Positions 8,588-16,796 of a stretch of 64,000 nt of DNA are shown piece after piece. Made by a program: the position numbers and the translations under genes. Numbering within the stretch: the stretch's first letter is position 1; each line of letters begins with the position of its first letter. The notes below the pieces were generated by a model, which was not told the DNA's origin, searched no databases, and worked only from the letters and a program-made list of their open reading frames with translations. The DNA is from Paenibacillus silvisoli (GTDB lineage: Bacteria > Bacillota > Bacilli > Paenibacillales > Paenibacillaceae): NCBI RefSeq assembly GCF_030866765.1, contig NZ_CP133017.1:3020001-3084000 (forward strand), given 5' to 3'.

Positions 8588-9631
8588 TTACAGCTTCACC
8601 CAAGCCGTCAAGCCTTCCGGCTCATCGGGATTGAACCCTTGCCGCTCCGCGCTGGAAAGGGCGACGATCTGCGGAAGGAACAGAAGCGGAATCCCCTGAA
8701 CCGGCAGCGAGAGCGGGGAGTCCGTCACAATAGCCAGGTCGACATCGGGCTCCGCAATCGCCACGGACGCATCGCCGAACGCGATCACTTTCGCTCCGCG
8801 GGCTCGGATATCGCCCATCAGCTTCCGTTGATGCTCGGCGCCGCGATCCGTAAGATGCGCGATCACGAGCGTATCCGGTCCGACCGTCACCATCGGTCCA
8901 TGCCGCACGTCGAGCAGATGATAGGCATGAGCCTGTACCTTGGCGATCTCCGTCAGCGCGATGGCGCCTTCAGCTGCCAGGCCGTTCAGCTCGCCGTCGG
9001 CGAGAATGACGGCGTTCGTCCACGCATAGTCGCTGACCTCGCGAATGGCGGCCTCGACGCGGCTCATATAGGCTTCGCCTTGCGCAATGGCGGTGCCAAT
9101 ATCCGCGATGACGGCTTCGTCATGGCCGAGAAAAGCGGCAAGCATTAAATTCGCGGTATATAAATTCGTGACGGTCCGCGTCTGGCAAACGCTGTGATCG
9201 AACGCCCATGGCAGCGAAAGCGTGAAATCCGCGATATCTGCCAGCGCAGAGCCTTCGACACAGGATAGCGCCAACACGGGAGCGTCGCCGCCGGCTTTGA
9301 GCAGCCGGACCGCTTCGACGATTTCAGACGTCGTGCCCGAACGGGACGGCGCAATCAGCAGCGTATCGCGGAGCAGCGGCGCATACGCATCGGCATTTAG
9401 CAGCAAGTCGCCGCCGGCGAGCGCGGATGCGGGCAGTCCGGCACGCAAGCGGAAAGAAAAAGCAGCCGAAACGCTTAACGTATAGCTCGAGCCGCAGCCG
9501 ATGAACGTAACCGAGCTTTTTCCTTGCGAACGGACAAACTCCTCGATGGCGGCGCGGTTGCGAAGCATATAGTCGTACGTTTGCTGCAAAGCCGCGTATT
9601 GCGATTTGATCTCTCCATAGGTCAAGCTCAT
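8588..9631 (-). CDS. SIS-domain sugar-phosphate isomerase/deaminase-like protein
   Basis: A 347-residue protein with two SIS (sugar isomerase) domains, as in AgaS, FrlB and the isomerase half of GlmS. The first has the phosphosugar-binding signatures IGCGSSYTLS and APSRSGTTSE (about residues 45-105). The second contains EIAKVQAHAYHLLDVRHGP, where the GlmS-type Glu/His catalytic region sits. It lacks the glutaminase domain of GlmS. It probably acts on an amino-sugar 6-phosphate, releasing ammonia, but the substrate is not shown. Start: minus-strand ATG at 9631, 11 bases after an AGGAGG; the frame extends 24 codons upstream without similarity. It diverges from the aldolase operon and shares its control region. 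Confidence 0.8.
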   Translation of the reverse strand: MSLTYGEIKSQYAALQQTYDYMLRNRAAIEEFVRSQGKSSVTFIGCGSSYTLSVSAAFSFRLRAGLPASALAGGDLLLNADAYAPLLRDTLLIAPSRSGTTSEIVEAVRLLKAGGDAPVLALSCVEGSALADIADFTLSLPWAFDHSVCQTRTVTNLYTANLMLAAFLGHDEAVIADIGTAIAQGEAYMSRVEAAIREVSDYAWTNAVILADGELNGLAAEGAIALTEIAKVQAHAYHLLDVRHGPMVTVGPDTLVIAHLTDRGAEHQRKLMGDIRARGAKVIAFGDASVAIAEPDVDLAIVTDSPLSLPVQGIPLLFLPQIVALSSAERQGFNPDEPEGLTAWVKL

Positions 9632-9670
9632 CGTCAAGAACGCCTCCTCCGAATAAATCAATCTGCTTTT

Positions 9671-9699
9671 ATCATAGATGGTTTCCATGATGCGATCAA
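9671..9699 (-). promoter_or_regulatory. Candidate sigma-A promoter for the SIS gene
   Basis: Read on the minus strand: TTGATC (9699-9694), 17 bases, TATGAT (9676-9671). The -35 box coincides with one of the GATCAA half-sites of this intergenic region, so a repressor bound there would block it. Confidence 0.55.
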
Positions 9700-9744
9700 T
9701 CACTATTTGATCGTTTGCATCAAAAAATGATTGTAAAGATCAAA
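9694..9744. promoter_or_regulatory. Candidate operator: three GATCAA half-sites
   Basis: GATCAA at 9694-9699, its inverse TTTGATC at 9706-9712, and GATCAAA at 9738-9744. The first two form an inverted pair and the second and third another. They overlap both divergent promoter candidates. The DeoR-family regulator encoded 1 kb away is the natural candidate to bind here; this is inference. Confidence 0.5.
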
Positions 9745-9759
9745 TGACCGGATTATGAT
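9731..9759 (+). promoter_or_regulatory. Candidate sigma-A promoter for the aldolase operon
   Basis: TTGTAA (9731-9736), 17 bases, TATGAT (9754-9759), about 43 bases before the aldolase ATG. The GATCAAA site at 9738-9744 lies just inside the spacer, where bound repressor would stop initiation. Confidence 0.55.
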
Positions 9760-9802
9760 GAGGGTAACAACGACAAATCAAGCATGAGGAGGATAAAGGG
9801 TT

Positions 9803-10675
9803 ATGCCGCTTATTTCATCGACCGACATGCTACAACGCGCAAGAGAAGGCCGCTATGCCGTAGCCGCATTCAACGTTCATACATTGGAAATGCTCCAGGC
9901 GGTTACGGAGGCAGCCGCAGAGACGGAGTCGCCGCTCATCATTCAATCGACTGTAGGTACCGTGAAGCATTTAGGGCCGGACTATTTGGCCGCCGCCGCT
10001 ACCGTGGCCGCAAACCGGACGGGACTGCCGATTGCGCTGCATCTCGATCATTGCACCGACTTCAACCTAATCGTCCAATGCATCCGCGCCGGCTACACCT
10101 CCGTCATGATCGATGCTTCCATGCATCCGTTCGAGGAAAATGTTGCCCGCACCGCGAAGGTGATGGAGGTAGCGGCAGCCGCAGGCGTCAACGTTGAAGC
10201 GGAGCTTGGCAAGGTTGGCGGCGTCGAGGACGACATCGTCGTCGACGAACGGGATGCGCTGCTCGCCGACCCGGATGAATGCGAGACGTTCATGGCGCGA
10301 ACCGGCGTCCACACGCTCGCGCCGGCTATCGGCACGGCGCACGGCATCTACAAAGGAACGCCGAACATCGATTTCAAGCGCATCGCTGCCATCGCGGAGC
10401 GGGTCGCTGCACCGCTCGTGCTGCACGGCGGCTCCGGCATTCCGGCCGAGCAAGTGAAGCTGGCGGTCTCGCTTGGGATGGCCAAGATGAATATCGCGAC
10501 CGAGCTGCGCATCGCGTTCTCCGACGCGATCAAGAAGGTGTTCGCGAACCGGCCGGACGAGAACGACCCGCGCACCTACATGGTGCCGGCCAAGCAGTCC
10601 GTCAAGCAGCTCGCGATCGAGAAGATGCAGCTCTGCGGCTGCATCGGCAAAGCCGCGCACGCACAACTACGCTAA
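9803..10675 (+). CDS. Class II fructose/tagatose-bisphosphate aldolase family protein
   Basis: A 290-residue zinc-dependent class II aldolase, which splits a ketose 1,6-bisphosphate into dihydroxyacetone phosphate and glyceraldehyde 3-phosphate. The family motifs are present: LHLDHCTD with the catalytic Asp and first zinc His (about residues 79-86), VEAELGKVGGVED, the His of GTAHGIYKGTP, and phosphate-binding LVLHGGSGIP. Length and motifs fit the GatY/KbaY/FbaA group; fructose versus tagatose cannot be decided. It starts an operon with a DeoR regulator and an oxidoreductase and faces an AgaS-like gene, which favours an amino-sugar (tagatose-type) pathway. Confidence 0.9.
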   Translation: MPLISSTDMLQRAREGRYAVAAFNVHTLEMLQAVTEAAAETESPLIIQSTVGTVKHLGPDYLAAAATVAANRTGLPIALHLDHCTDFNLIVQCIRAGYTSVMIDASMHPFEENVARTAKVMEVAAAAGVNVEAELGKVGGVEDDIVVDERDALLADPDECETFMARTGVHTLAPAIGTAHGIYKGTPNIDFKRIAAIAERVAAPLVLHGGSGIPAEQVKLAVSLGMAKMNIATELRIAFSDAIKKVFANRPDENDPRTYMVPAKQSVKQLAIEKMQLCGCIGKAAHAQLR

Positions 10676-10693
10676 AGCTGGAGGCTAGGCAGT

Positions 10694-11422
10694 ATGCAAT
10701 CGAAAGGCGAAGTACGCAGAACGAAAATGCTCAAGCGCATCAAGGAATCCGGCAAAGCGACGATCGCGGAGCTTATGGAGTCGACCGAAAGCTCCATTGC
10801 GACCGTCCGCCGTGATTTGGAGGCGCTCGAGAAGGATAACAAAATCATCCGAACGATCGGCGGGGCGATCTATGACGAGGGCAGCGGAAGGAACGCCGAG
10901 CTCGCTTTTGCCGACAAACGGTTTGTGAGCAAGGAAGGCAAGGAGCGCATTGCCGCCTCCGCTGCCGCATTGGTCGAAGAAGGCGATGTGATTTGCCTCA
11001 CCGGCGGCACAACGACGTTCCTGATCGCCAAAGCGCTCAAGCATCATCAGAACATTACGGTGGTGACGAACGCGGTCAACATCGCGGCGGAGCTGTTCGA
11101 TGCCGAAGGGGTGCAGGTCGTCGTTACGGGCGGCGTCATGCGGCATAAGAGCTACGAGCTGATCGGGCCGTTGGCAGAGAGCGTAATCGAGAAGCTCAAT
11201 ATTACGAAAATGTTCCTCGGCGTCGACGGCGCATCGCGCGAGCACGGCTTCACGACGCATTCCGAGCTCGAAGCGCGCATCGCCCAGCTGTTCATTGCGC
11301 GTGCCAGTCAGATCTACGCGGTCTATGATCAAACGAAGCTGCAGAAGACGGCGCTGTTCACCATCATTCCATACGATCAAGTGACCGGCGTCATTACCGA
11401 CGATTTAAGCGATACGAACTGA
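10694..11422 (+). CDS. DeoR/GlpR-family transcriptional regulator
   Basis: A 242-residue DeoR-family regulator. The N-terminal winged helix-turn-helix (about residues 6-58) includes KATIAELMESTESSIATVRRDL and RTIGGAIY. The C-terminal sugar-phosphate sensor domain (about 75-235) shows the family patterns CLTGGTTTFLIAKAL, VVTNAVNIA, VVTGGVMRHKSYELIGP and FLGVDGASREHGFTT. Such proteins are usually repressors released by a phosphorylated sugar intermediate. It lies 18 bases after the aldolase gene and 28 bases before the oxidoreductase. The GATCAA half-sites at 9694-9744 are the likely local operator. Confidence 0.92.
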   Translation: MQSKGEVRRTKMLKRIKESGKATIAELMESTESSIATVRRDLEALEKDNKIIRTIGGAIYDEGSGRNAELAFADKRFVSKEGKERIAASAAALVEEGDVICLTGGTTTFLIAKALKHHQNITVVTNAVNIAAELFDAEGVQVVVTGGVMRHKSYELIGPLAESVIEKLNITKMFLGVDGASREHGFTTHSELEARIAQLFIARASQIYAVYDQTKLQKTALFTIIPYDQVTGVITDDLSDTN

Positions 11423-11450
11423 TTCATGTCATCTCATGGGAGGATGCAAA

Positions 11451-12698
11451 ATGATCCATGCCGCAGTTATCGGAGCCGGCAACCGGGGCATGTTCGGGCT
11501 CGGCTCCTACGCGCTACGCAAGCCGCATGAAATCAAGATTGTCGCCGTGGCGGAGCCGAACGAGGAGCGTCGGAGCAAGTTCGCCGCCATGTACAACATT
11601 CCGCCGGAAAGGCAGTACGAAAGCTGGGAGGCGCTGCTGAACCAGCCGAAGCTATGCGAGGCGCTGATTATCGCCACGATGGACCGGGAGCATTATCAGC
11701 CGACGATGAAGGCGCTCGAGGTCGGCTATCATATTTTGCTGGAGAAGCCGATGTCGCCGGACCCGAAGGAAGCGCTGCTCATGGCGGAAGAGGCTCAGCG
11801 GCGCAACCGGATTTTGACCATCTGCCACAGCATGCGATACTCCACCTATTTCAGCACGGTAAAGCGGCTGCTCGATCAAGGCGCGGTCGGCCGGATGATG
11901 ACGATCCAATGGACGGAGAACGTCGGCTTTGCGCATCAAGCGCACAGCTTCGTGCGGGGCAATTGGCGCAACAGCGGCCTGTCCAGTCCGATGCTGCTGC
12001 AGAAATGCTGCCATGATCTCGATTACTTGAAATGGATCATCGGCGCGGACTGCAAGAGCGTATCGTCCTACGGGAGCTTGTCTTATTTTCGCGAGGAGAA
12101 TGCGCCGGAAGGGTCGACCGCCCGTTGTACCGACGGCTGCAAGGTCGAGCATGAATGTCCGGTATCGGCCATTAAGCTCTATTTGAACGAGAAGGACGAG
12201 TGGCCGCAAAATGTCGTCTCGCTCGAACCGACGCTGGAAGCGCGCCTGCATGCGCTGAAGCACGGACCGTACGGAAGATGCGTGTACCGCTGCGACAACG
12301 ACGTGGTCGATCATCAGGTCGTCAACCTGCTGTTCGATAACGACGTAACCGTTGCTTTCACGATGACGGCGTTTACGCGGGACACCAGCCGTTCGTTCAA
12401 AATCATGGGAACGACCGGCGAGCTGCTTGGCCATTCGGGGACGAACGAAATCGAGATCCGCCACTTCAACGGCAGGACGGAAATCATTCGGCCAGAGCTG
12501 CTGGAGGGCTCGCATAGCGGCGCCGATACGGTGCTGATGCAAAGCTTCGTAAGACAGGTGGAAACGGAGAGCGAAGGGGTCAGCTCGGGCATGGAGTCCG
12601 CGCACAGCCACCTGCTGGTCTTCGCCGCGGAGCAATCGCGCATGACTGGCAAGACGGTCAGCTTCGATAAGTATATTAAGCAGCTGAAGGCGAACTAA
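11451..12698 (+). CDS. Gfo/Idh/MocA-family oxidoreductase with Cys-rich insert
   Basis: A 415-residue NAD(P)-dependent sugar oxidoreductase. The Rossmann fold starts at once (AAVIGAGNRGM), and the family EKP motif is present as ILLEKPMSPDP (about residues 95-105). A Cys-rich segment (about 220-290: CTDGC, CPVSA, GRCVYRCDNDVVDHQ) is typical of one Gfo/Idh subgroup and may bind metal or be structural. The start at 11451 follows GGGAGG by 8 bases; the upstream ATG at 11436 overlaps that site. Third gene of the aldolase operon, followed by a terminator. It probably oxidises a sugar or glycoside hydroxyl; substrate unknown. Confidence 0.88.
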   Translation: MIHAAVIGAGNRGMFGLGSYALRKPHEIKIVAVAEPNEERRSKFAAMYNIPPERQYESWEALLNQPKLCEALIIATMDREHYQPTMKALEVGYHILLEKPMSPDPKEALLMAEEAQRRNRILTICHSMRYSTYFSTVKRLLDQGAVGRMMTIQWTENVGFAHQAHSFVRGNWRNSGLSSPMLLQKCCHDLDYLKWIIGADCKSVSSYGSLSYFREENAPEGSTARCTDGCKVEHECPVSAIKLYLNEKDEWPQNVVSLEPTLEARLHALKHGPYGRCVYRCDNDVVDHQVVNLLFDNDVTVAFTMTAFTRDTSRSFKIMGTTGELLGHSGTNEIEIRHFNGRTEIIRPELLEGSHSGADTVLMQSFVRQVETESEGVSSGMESAHSHLLVFAAEQSRMTGKTVSFDKYIKQLKAN

Positions 12699-12707
12699 AC
12701 GATGCAG

Positions 12708-12738
12708 AAAGCGACGGGCGCGGCTTGTCGCTTTTTTT
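12708..12738 (+). terminator. Rho-independent terminator
   Basis: AAAGCGAC pairs with GTCGCTTT across an 11-base loop and continues in a T run (12731-12738). It ends the aldolase-deoR-oxidoreductase operon. Confidence 0.8.
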
Positions 12739-12868
12739 GTTTTCGTTCAGGAATTGCGGAAATCGAACAAATGATGAACAAGCAAAAATATCGCTCATAG
12801 CTTTTCCGCGGGCCTTCTTATATGTTGAGTGTAAGTTCGATCACTACGCACAAGGAGTTGAGCCTGCG

Positions 12869-14311
12869 GTGCAAACGGAGATCAATGTGGGACGCCTCAG
12901 CCAAGGTCCCTTCCAAATCGAGCAAGACGACGGCTGGTATACGATTTACTTGACGACGCCGTCGAAGAAGCCTGTCCGCAACCCCGGGATGGGACTGATC
13001 GCTTACGCATGGGAAGAGAACGGTCCTTCCATCAAAGCGAGGAAGGGGGAGGAGACGCTGGAGGAGCATGTGGAAAAGCTCGCTTCACTCCCTTTCGTCG
13101 ACGTGCTCTATATCCGCTGCGATTGGAGGGACGTGCAGTCGAGCCCGGGCAGGCTGGATCTGCACCCGATCTGGGAAGCGACGCTGGACGCCGCCAAGCG
13201 CCACGGGCTTCGGGTCGCTTTCCGTATCCAGCTGTCGAGCCCGAATATTCAACCGGCACGGCTATCGATGCCGGATTTTCTCCAAGGTCAAGTGCCGCTC
13301 GTCAATATAGGCCGATTCAACGAGCGGGAGTTCGATTATTTCGAGCCGCGCTACGATCATCCGGCGTTTCAAGCCGCGTTCCATGAACTGAACGAGCTGC
13401 TGGCCGAGCGGTTCGACGGCGATCCGCTGATCGAATTCGTCGATTTGATGATGTACGGCTTCTGGGGCGAGGGGCATACGAACAATTTGCCTAACCCGTT
13501 TCCCGATTACGCGACGGCCGAGCATACGTTCATGGCCATGACCAGGCAGCAGATCGAGCGCTGGAAGCAGACGCCGCTTGCCGTTAACACGCAGCCGGAC
13601 ATTAGCCGCACCGGCAACCGCAGCGTCAGGGAATACGCGATGAGCGAGGGCTGCTGGGTACGGACCGACAGCATCGTTCTCGACGAACCGGAGCAAATCG
13701 AGGTGATCTCGAACCGTGCGCCATGGACGGCGGCGGTGATCGAAGACGGCTATTACCGGCATTTCAAGCTGGAAAAGCTGGCCTTCGACAGCGCGAACGT
13801 CGATGTCATCGCGAATTCGATGCTCCATGCGCTGGATACCGGCGGCAATTACTGGGGGCTGTGGACGGAAGCGGAGGCGATCGCCGAATACGATGAACGC
13901 TACCCGGAAGGCATTCGGGAGCTTCAACGCCCGTTAGGCTACCGGCTGCGGCCAGCGTGGATCTGGCAGCGCAAACGGATGGGGACGGATGAGCTCGTGT
14001 TTGCGCTCGCCAACGACGGCGTTGCTGGCGTTCCGGGCACGCTGTGGCTGGAAGCGGAGAGTCAGAATGGCGATAAAGTGCGGGGCAAGCTGGCGCCCGG
14101 AAGCCCGGTGCCCGGCAAGGTATGCATGGCTTCGATGATTTTGCCGCAGCATTGGCGGGGACAGACGATCAAGCTGGGGATTCGGCTTGAAACGAGGCCG
14201 GGCGTCATGAAGCCGCTCAACTGGGCGTGCGCTCAGCAGATCAACGAGGACGGAACGTTAACGATTCCATTGAAAGCGCATGGAGATCCCGATTGGCGGT
14301 GCGGCGTATGA
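12869..14311 (+). CDS. Putative TIM-barrel glycoside-hydrolase-like protein
   Basis: A 480-residue cytoplasmic protein (no signal peptide) resembling the DUF4832-type, TIM-barrel glycan proteins. After a short beta start, NPGMGLIAYAWE leads into barrel-type segments: VDVLYIRCDWRDVQSSPG, HGLRVAFRIQLSS, EFVDLMMYGFWGEG and TPLAVNTQPD. A beta domain follows (about 385-480). Acidic residues at strand ends, such as the Glu of GFWGEG, may be catalytic, but this is unproven. The start is uncertain: GTG 12869 is chosen because AAGGAG lies 11 bases upstream, although the frame is open to 12725. Its stop overlaps the next ATG, so the two are co-expressed. Confidence 0.65.
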   Translation: MQTEINVGRLSQGPFQIEQDDGWYTIYLTTPSKKPVRNPGMGLIAYAWEENGPSIKARKGEETLEEHVEKLASLPFVDVLYIRCDWRDVQSSPGRLDLHPIWEATLDAAKRHGLRVAFRIQLSSPNIQPARLSMPDFLQGQVPLVNIGRFNEREFDYFEPRYDHPAFQAAFHELNELLAERFDGDPLIEFVDLMMYGFWGEGHTNNLPNPFPDYATAEHTFMAMTRQQIERWKQTPLAVNTQPDISRTGNRSVREYAMSEGCWVRTDSIVLDEPEQIEVISNRAPWTAAVIEDGYYRHFKLEKLAFDSANVDVIANSMLHALDTGGNYWGLWTEAEAIAEYDERYPEGIRELQRPLGYRLRPAWIWQRKRMGTDELVFALANDGVAGVPGTLWLEAESQNGDKVRGKLAPGSPVPGKVCMASMILPQHWRGQTIKLGIRLETRPGVMKPLNWACAQQINEDGTLTIPLKAHGDPDWRCGV

Positions 14312-15291
14312 TGCTCAAAATCGGTGTAATCGGCTGCGGCTGGCATTCCCGGGCAGCGCATGGTCCGAGCTTGAAACGCTATAAAGCGGAGCATCCGGAG
14401 AACCTGCAGCTGACTGCTTGCTGCGATGTGGGGCTGGAAGCGGCGGAAACGTTCCGGACGGAATTTGGCTTCGAACGCGCATATACGAGCTACGAGGAAA
14501 TGCTGACGCAAGAAGAGCTGGATGCGGTGTGGGTCATCGTGCCCGATTACTTGACGACTGCGGTCACGCTGCATGTCATGAAGACGGGAACGGCAGTCCT
14601 CTTGGAGAAGCCTCCGGGGGCGAATACGGCGGAAGTTCTCCTGATGCAAGAAGAGGCTGCCCAGAGGGGAATTCAGCATCGGGTTGCGTTCAATCGAAGG
14701 CATGTCCCCATGGTGCGTAAGCTGATCGACAAGCTGCAAGATCAGACCCGGCAAGGCAAGCGTATCTACAGCATCACCTATGACATGATCCGGATCAAGC
14801 GGACGGATCCCGATTTCTCGACGACGGCCGTTCATGCGATCGACGCGGCCAAATGGATCGCAGGGTCCGATTACGAGAGCCTTCGGTTCGAGTACGACGA
14901 CATGTCAGCCATTGCGCCCGGACTTGTCAATATCGTCGCCGATGGCGTGACGTACAACGGTATCCGCGTTCAGCTGAACTGTTACCCGTATTCCGGAATG
15001 GCCCGTGAGCTGGTGACCGTCCGCGGCGAAGGCTTCCACTACGAGCTGCATATGCCGTTAATGGAAAACGCCGGCAGCTTCGCGGGGTTGATCTGCTCCG
15101 AGAAAGGGTCGATAGAGCTGTTCGAGGAAGAAGGCGACTGGTTCAGCGGCTTCGGCTTCTACGATGAAAACCGGTCGTTCCTGGATGCGCTCCGATCCGG
15201 ACAGGCGCTGGACCACGATCTTCGCTCATCCGTTCAGTCGGTGGAAATCATGGAAGCGATCCGCGGGCGCGCGAAAGCTTATCACGGGTAA
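14308..15291 (+). CDS. Gfo/Idh/MocA-family oxidoreductase
   Basis: A 327-residue NAD(P)-dependent oxidoreductase. Rossmann start KIGVIGCGWHSRAAHG, then VWVIVPDYLTT and the EKP motif in AVLLEKPPGAN (about residues 97-107). The substrate-domain His region reads TTAVHAIDAAKWI. The ATG at 14308 overlaps the preceding TGA as ATGA, indicating translational coupling to the TIM-barrel gene. Its end overlaps the convergent araC-type gene by 10 bases with no terminator between. Probably works with the upstream hydrolase-like protein on the same sugar; substrate unknown. Confidence 0.88.
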   Translation: MMLKIGVIGCGWHSRAAHGPSLKRYKAEHPENLQLTACCDVGLEAAETFRTEFGFERAYTSYEEMLTQEELDAVWVIVPDYLTTAVTLHVMKTGTAVLLEKPPGANTAEVLLMQEEAAQRGIQHRVAFNRRHVPMVRKLIDKLQDQTRQGKRIYSITYDMIRIKRTDPDFSTTAVHAIDAAKWIAGSDYESLRFEYDDMSAIAPGLVNIVADGVTYNGIRVQLNCYPYSGMARELVTVRGEGFHYELHMPLMENAGSFAGLICSEKGSIELFEEEGDWFSGFGFYDENRSFLDALRSGQALDHDLRSSVQSVEIMEAIRGRAKAYHG

Positions 15292-16658
15292 TGAAGCTTG
15301 CGAAATTCGCTCGGCGTCACGCCGCTGATCTTCTTGAACATCCGGTTGAATGAATTGATATTATGATAGCCTACCTGCGACGCGACGTCTTGAATGCGCA
15401 TATCGGCGGCGCATAGCAGCGATTTGGCCAGCTCGATCCGGTAATTATTGATGTAGTCGATGAAGTTCATGCCGGTTTTCGCTTTAAAATAGGTCGACAA
15501 ATAGCTGGCGGTAATGCCCAGCTTGTCCGACAGCATATCGAGCGTTACATCTTCCCGGTAGTGCTGCTCCATGTAGCTCTTCACGAAATCGATGATGCCG
15601 TCCTTGTGCGCTTTCTTATCGTTCGCTTGCAGTTTGACTCTATCGCTGCTGACCGTCAAGTTAACGGGCAGCTCCTGTTCATGCGGCGGGATCGGCCCGT
15701 TTTGCCGATCCGGCTGCGTTTGCACGGTCTGAGGGTCATTTTGCCGCCGGATCGACGGGATCTTGCGCTTGACGGGGGGATGGAAACGCTTCGCAGCACA
15801 CCAAGCCAAGTAAACGCTGATTGCGGAAAAGAGCACGAGCAGAGTTAGTAACATCGCGTTAATGCGGCTCATTTGCTCCGCGATTTGACGCTCCGACGCG
15901 GTCGTGATATAGCGGATGCCGGTAACGTCACCGACTCGGCTGAAATAGTGAAGGCCATCCTGCGTGACGAGGGTGCGAGCGCCAAACTCAAATGGCAACG
16001 TTTGCATTTTATCGCCGACGTTAACTCCGGTCAGCCGCAAGCCGCTCGCATCGATCATGAGAAAAGGGTCTGCCCCGGAATCGTGAAATTCCCTCAGCAT
16101 TCGGTTCATTTCAAGCATGACGATGACTTGATCGTCCGGCGTTTCGCTGCTGCGGATCACGACAGGCATATATCTTCCTTTGACGGCAAGCCGGTTGCCG
16201 CTCAGTTCGTTAAAGACGGAAGCGGGAAGAACGCTGAATGGGTCTGAACCGTAAAATTGCATTTCCCAAAATTCCGGCGAATAGTCGTCGCTTTGATAGT
16301 ATTTGGTGAATAGTTCGGCAGCCAGGTCGCTGCGACCGCCGGAGACGACGAAGCCGCTTATTTTATGGTAGACGAGGATGTTTTGTACCGGGATAGCTTG
16401 GTTCAGCGTTTCCGGCTTTTTACCCTGCAGCAGCTCGAGCCCGATCGTGCGGATGTGCAGAAAAAGATTTTCGTAATCTTCGACCGTCTTGGCAAAGCTT
16501 AAGGTTTCGTTTCGGATGACTTCATCGGCAGCGTGGTTCTTTAGGAGGGTGTAAGAGAAGATAGAGAGTGCGATGAGCGGTACGAGAATGGCTAGAAATA
16601 GCAGCGGTTGCAAGTGCAAGGAGCTGGAAGCGCGTTGGAGAAGCGCGGGTTTTCCCAT
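15282..16658 (-). CDS. Membrane-anchored AraC-family regulator
   Basis: A 458-residue regulator with an N-terminal membrane segment (about residues 20-40), an extracytoplasmic sensor of about 230 residues, a second membrane segment (around LLTLLVLFSAISVYLAW) and a cytoplasmic tail ending in an AraC helix-turn-helix pair (about 360-455: DVTLDMLSDKLGITASYLST and MRIQDVASQVGYHNINSFNR, then GVTPSEFRK). Such proteins sense sugars outside the cell and activate nearby glycan operons. The start follows ACGGAGG by about 6 bases. It diverges from the 16797 operon, its probable target. The sensor domain is shorter than in its paralogue at 54204-56456. Confidence 0.88.
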   Translation of the reverse strand: MGKPALLQRASSSLHLQPLLFLAILVPLIALSIFSYTLLKNHAADEVIRNETLSFAKTVEDYENLFLHIRTIGLELLQGKKPETLNQAIPVQNILVYHKISGFVVSGGRSDLAAELFTKYYQSDDYSPEFWEMQFYGSDPFSVLPASVFNELSGNRLAVKGRYMPVVIRSSETPDDQVIVMLEMNRMLREFHDSGADPFLMIDASGLRLTGVNVGDKMQTLPFEFGARTLVTQDGLHYFSRVGDVTGIRYITTASERQIAEQMSRINAMLLTLLVLFSAISVYLAWCAAKRFHPPVKRKIPSIRRQNDPQTVQTQPDRQNGPIPPHEQELPVNLTVSSDRVKLQANDKKAHKDGIIDFVKSYMEQHYREDVTLDMLSDKLGITASYLSTYFKAKTGMNFIDYINNYRIELAKSLLCAADMRIQDVASQVGYHNINSFNRMFKKISGVTPSEFRKLHYP

Positions 16659-16685
16659 CGGTTTCCTCCGTTTCGACTGGCATAC

Positions 16686-16720
16686 ATGAGATGTCCTCAT
16701 CGTAGCATCGGGTATCCGAT
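16686..16720. repeat. Two adjacent inverted repeats in a divergent control region
   Basis: ATGAG-ATGTC-CTCAT (16686-16700) and ATCGG-GTAT-CCGAT (16707-16720) lie side by side between the araC-type gene and the 16797 operon. Their position suits regulator binding, but no regulator can be assigned. Confidence 0.35.
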
Positions 16721-16796
16721 TTATCAAGATAAACGCTAAACTTTTAATGATTTTGTTAAATCACTCAAAAATTGCTAGTTTCGGGAGTGAATAGGC

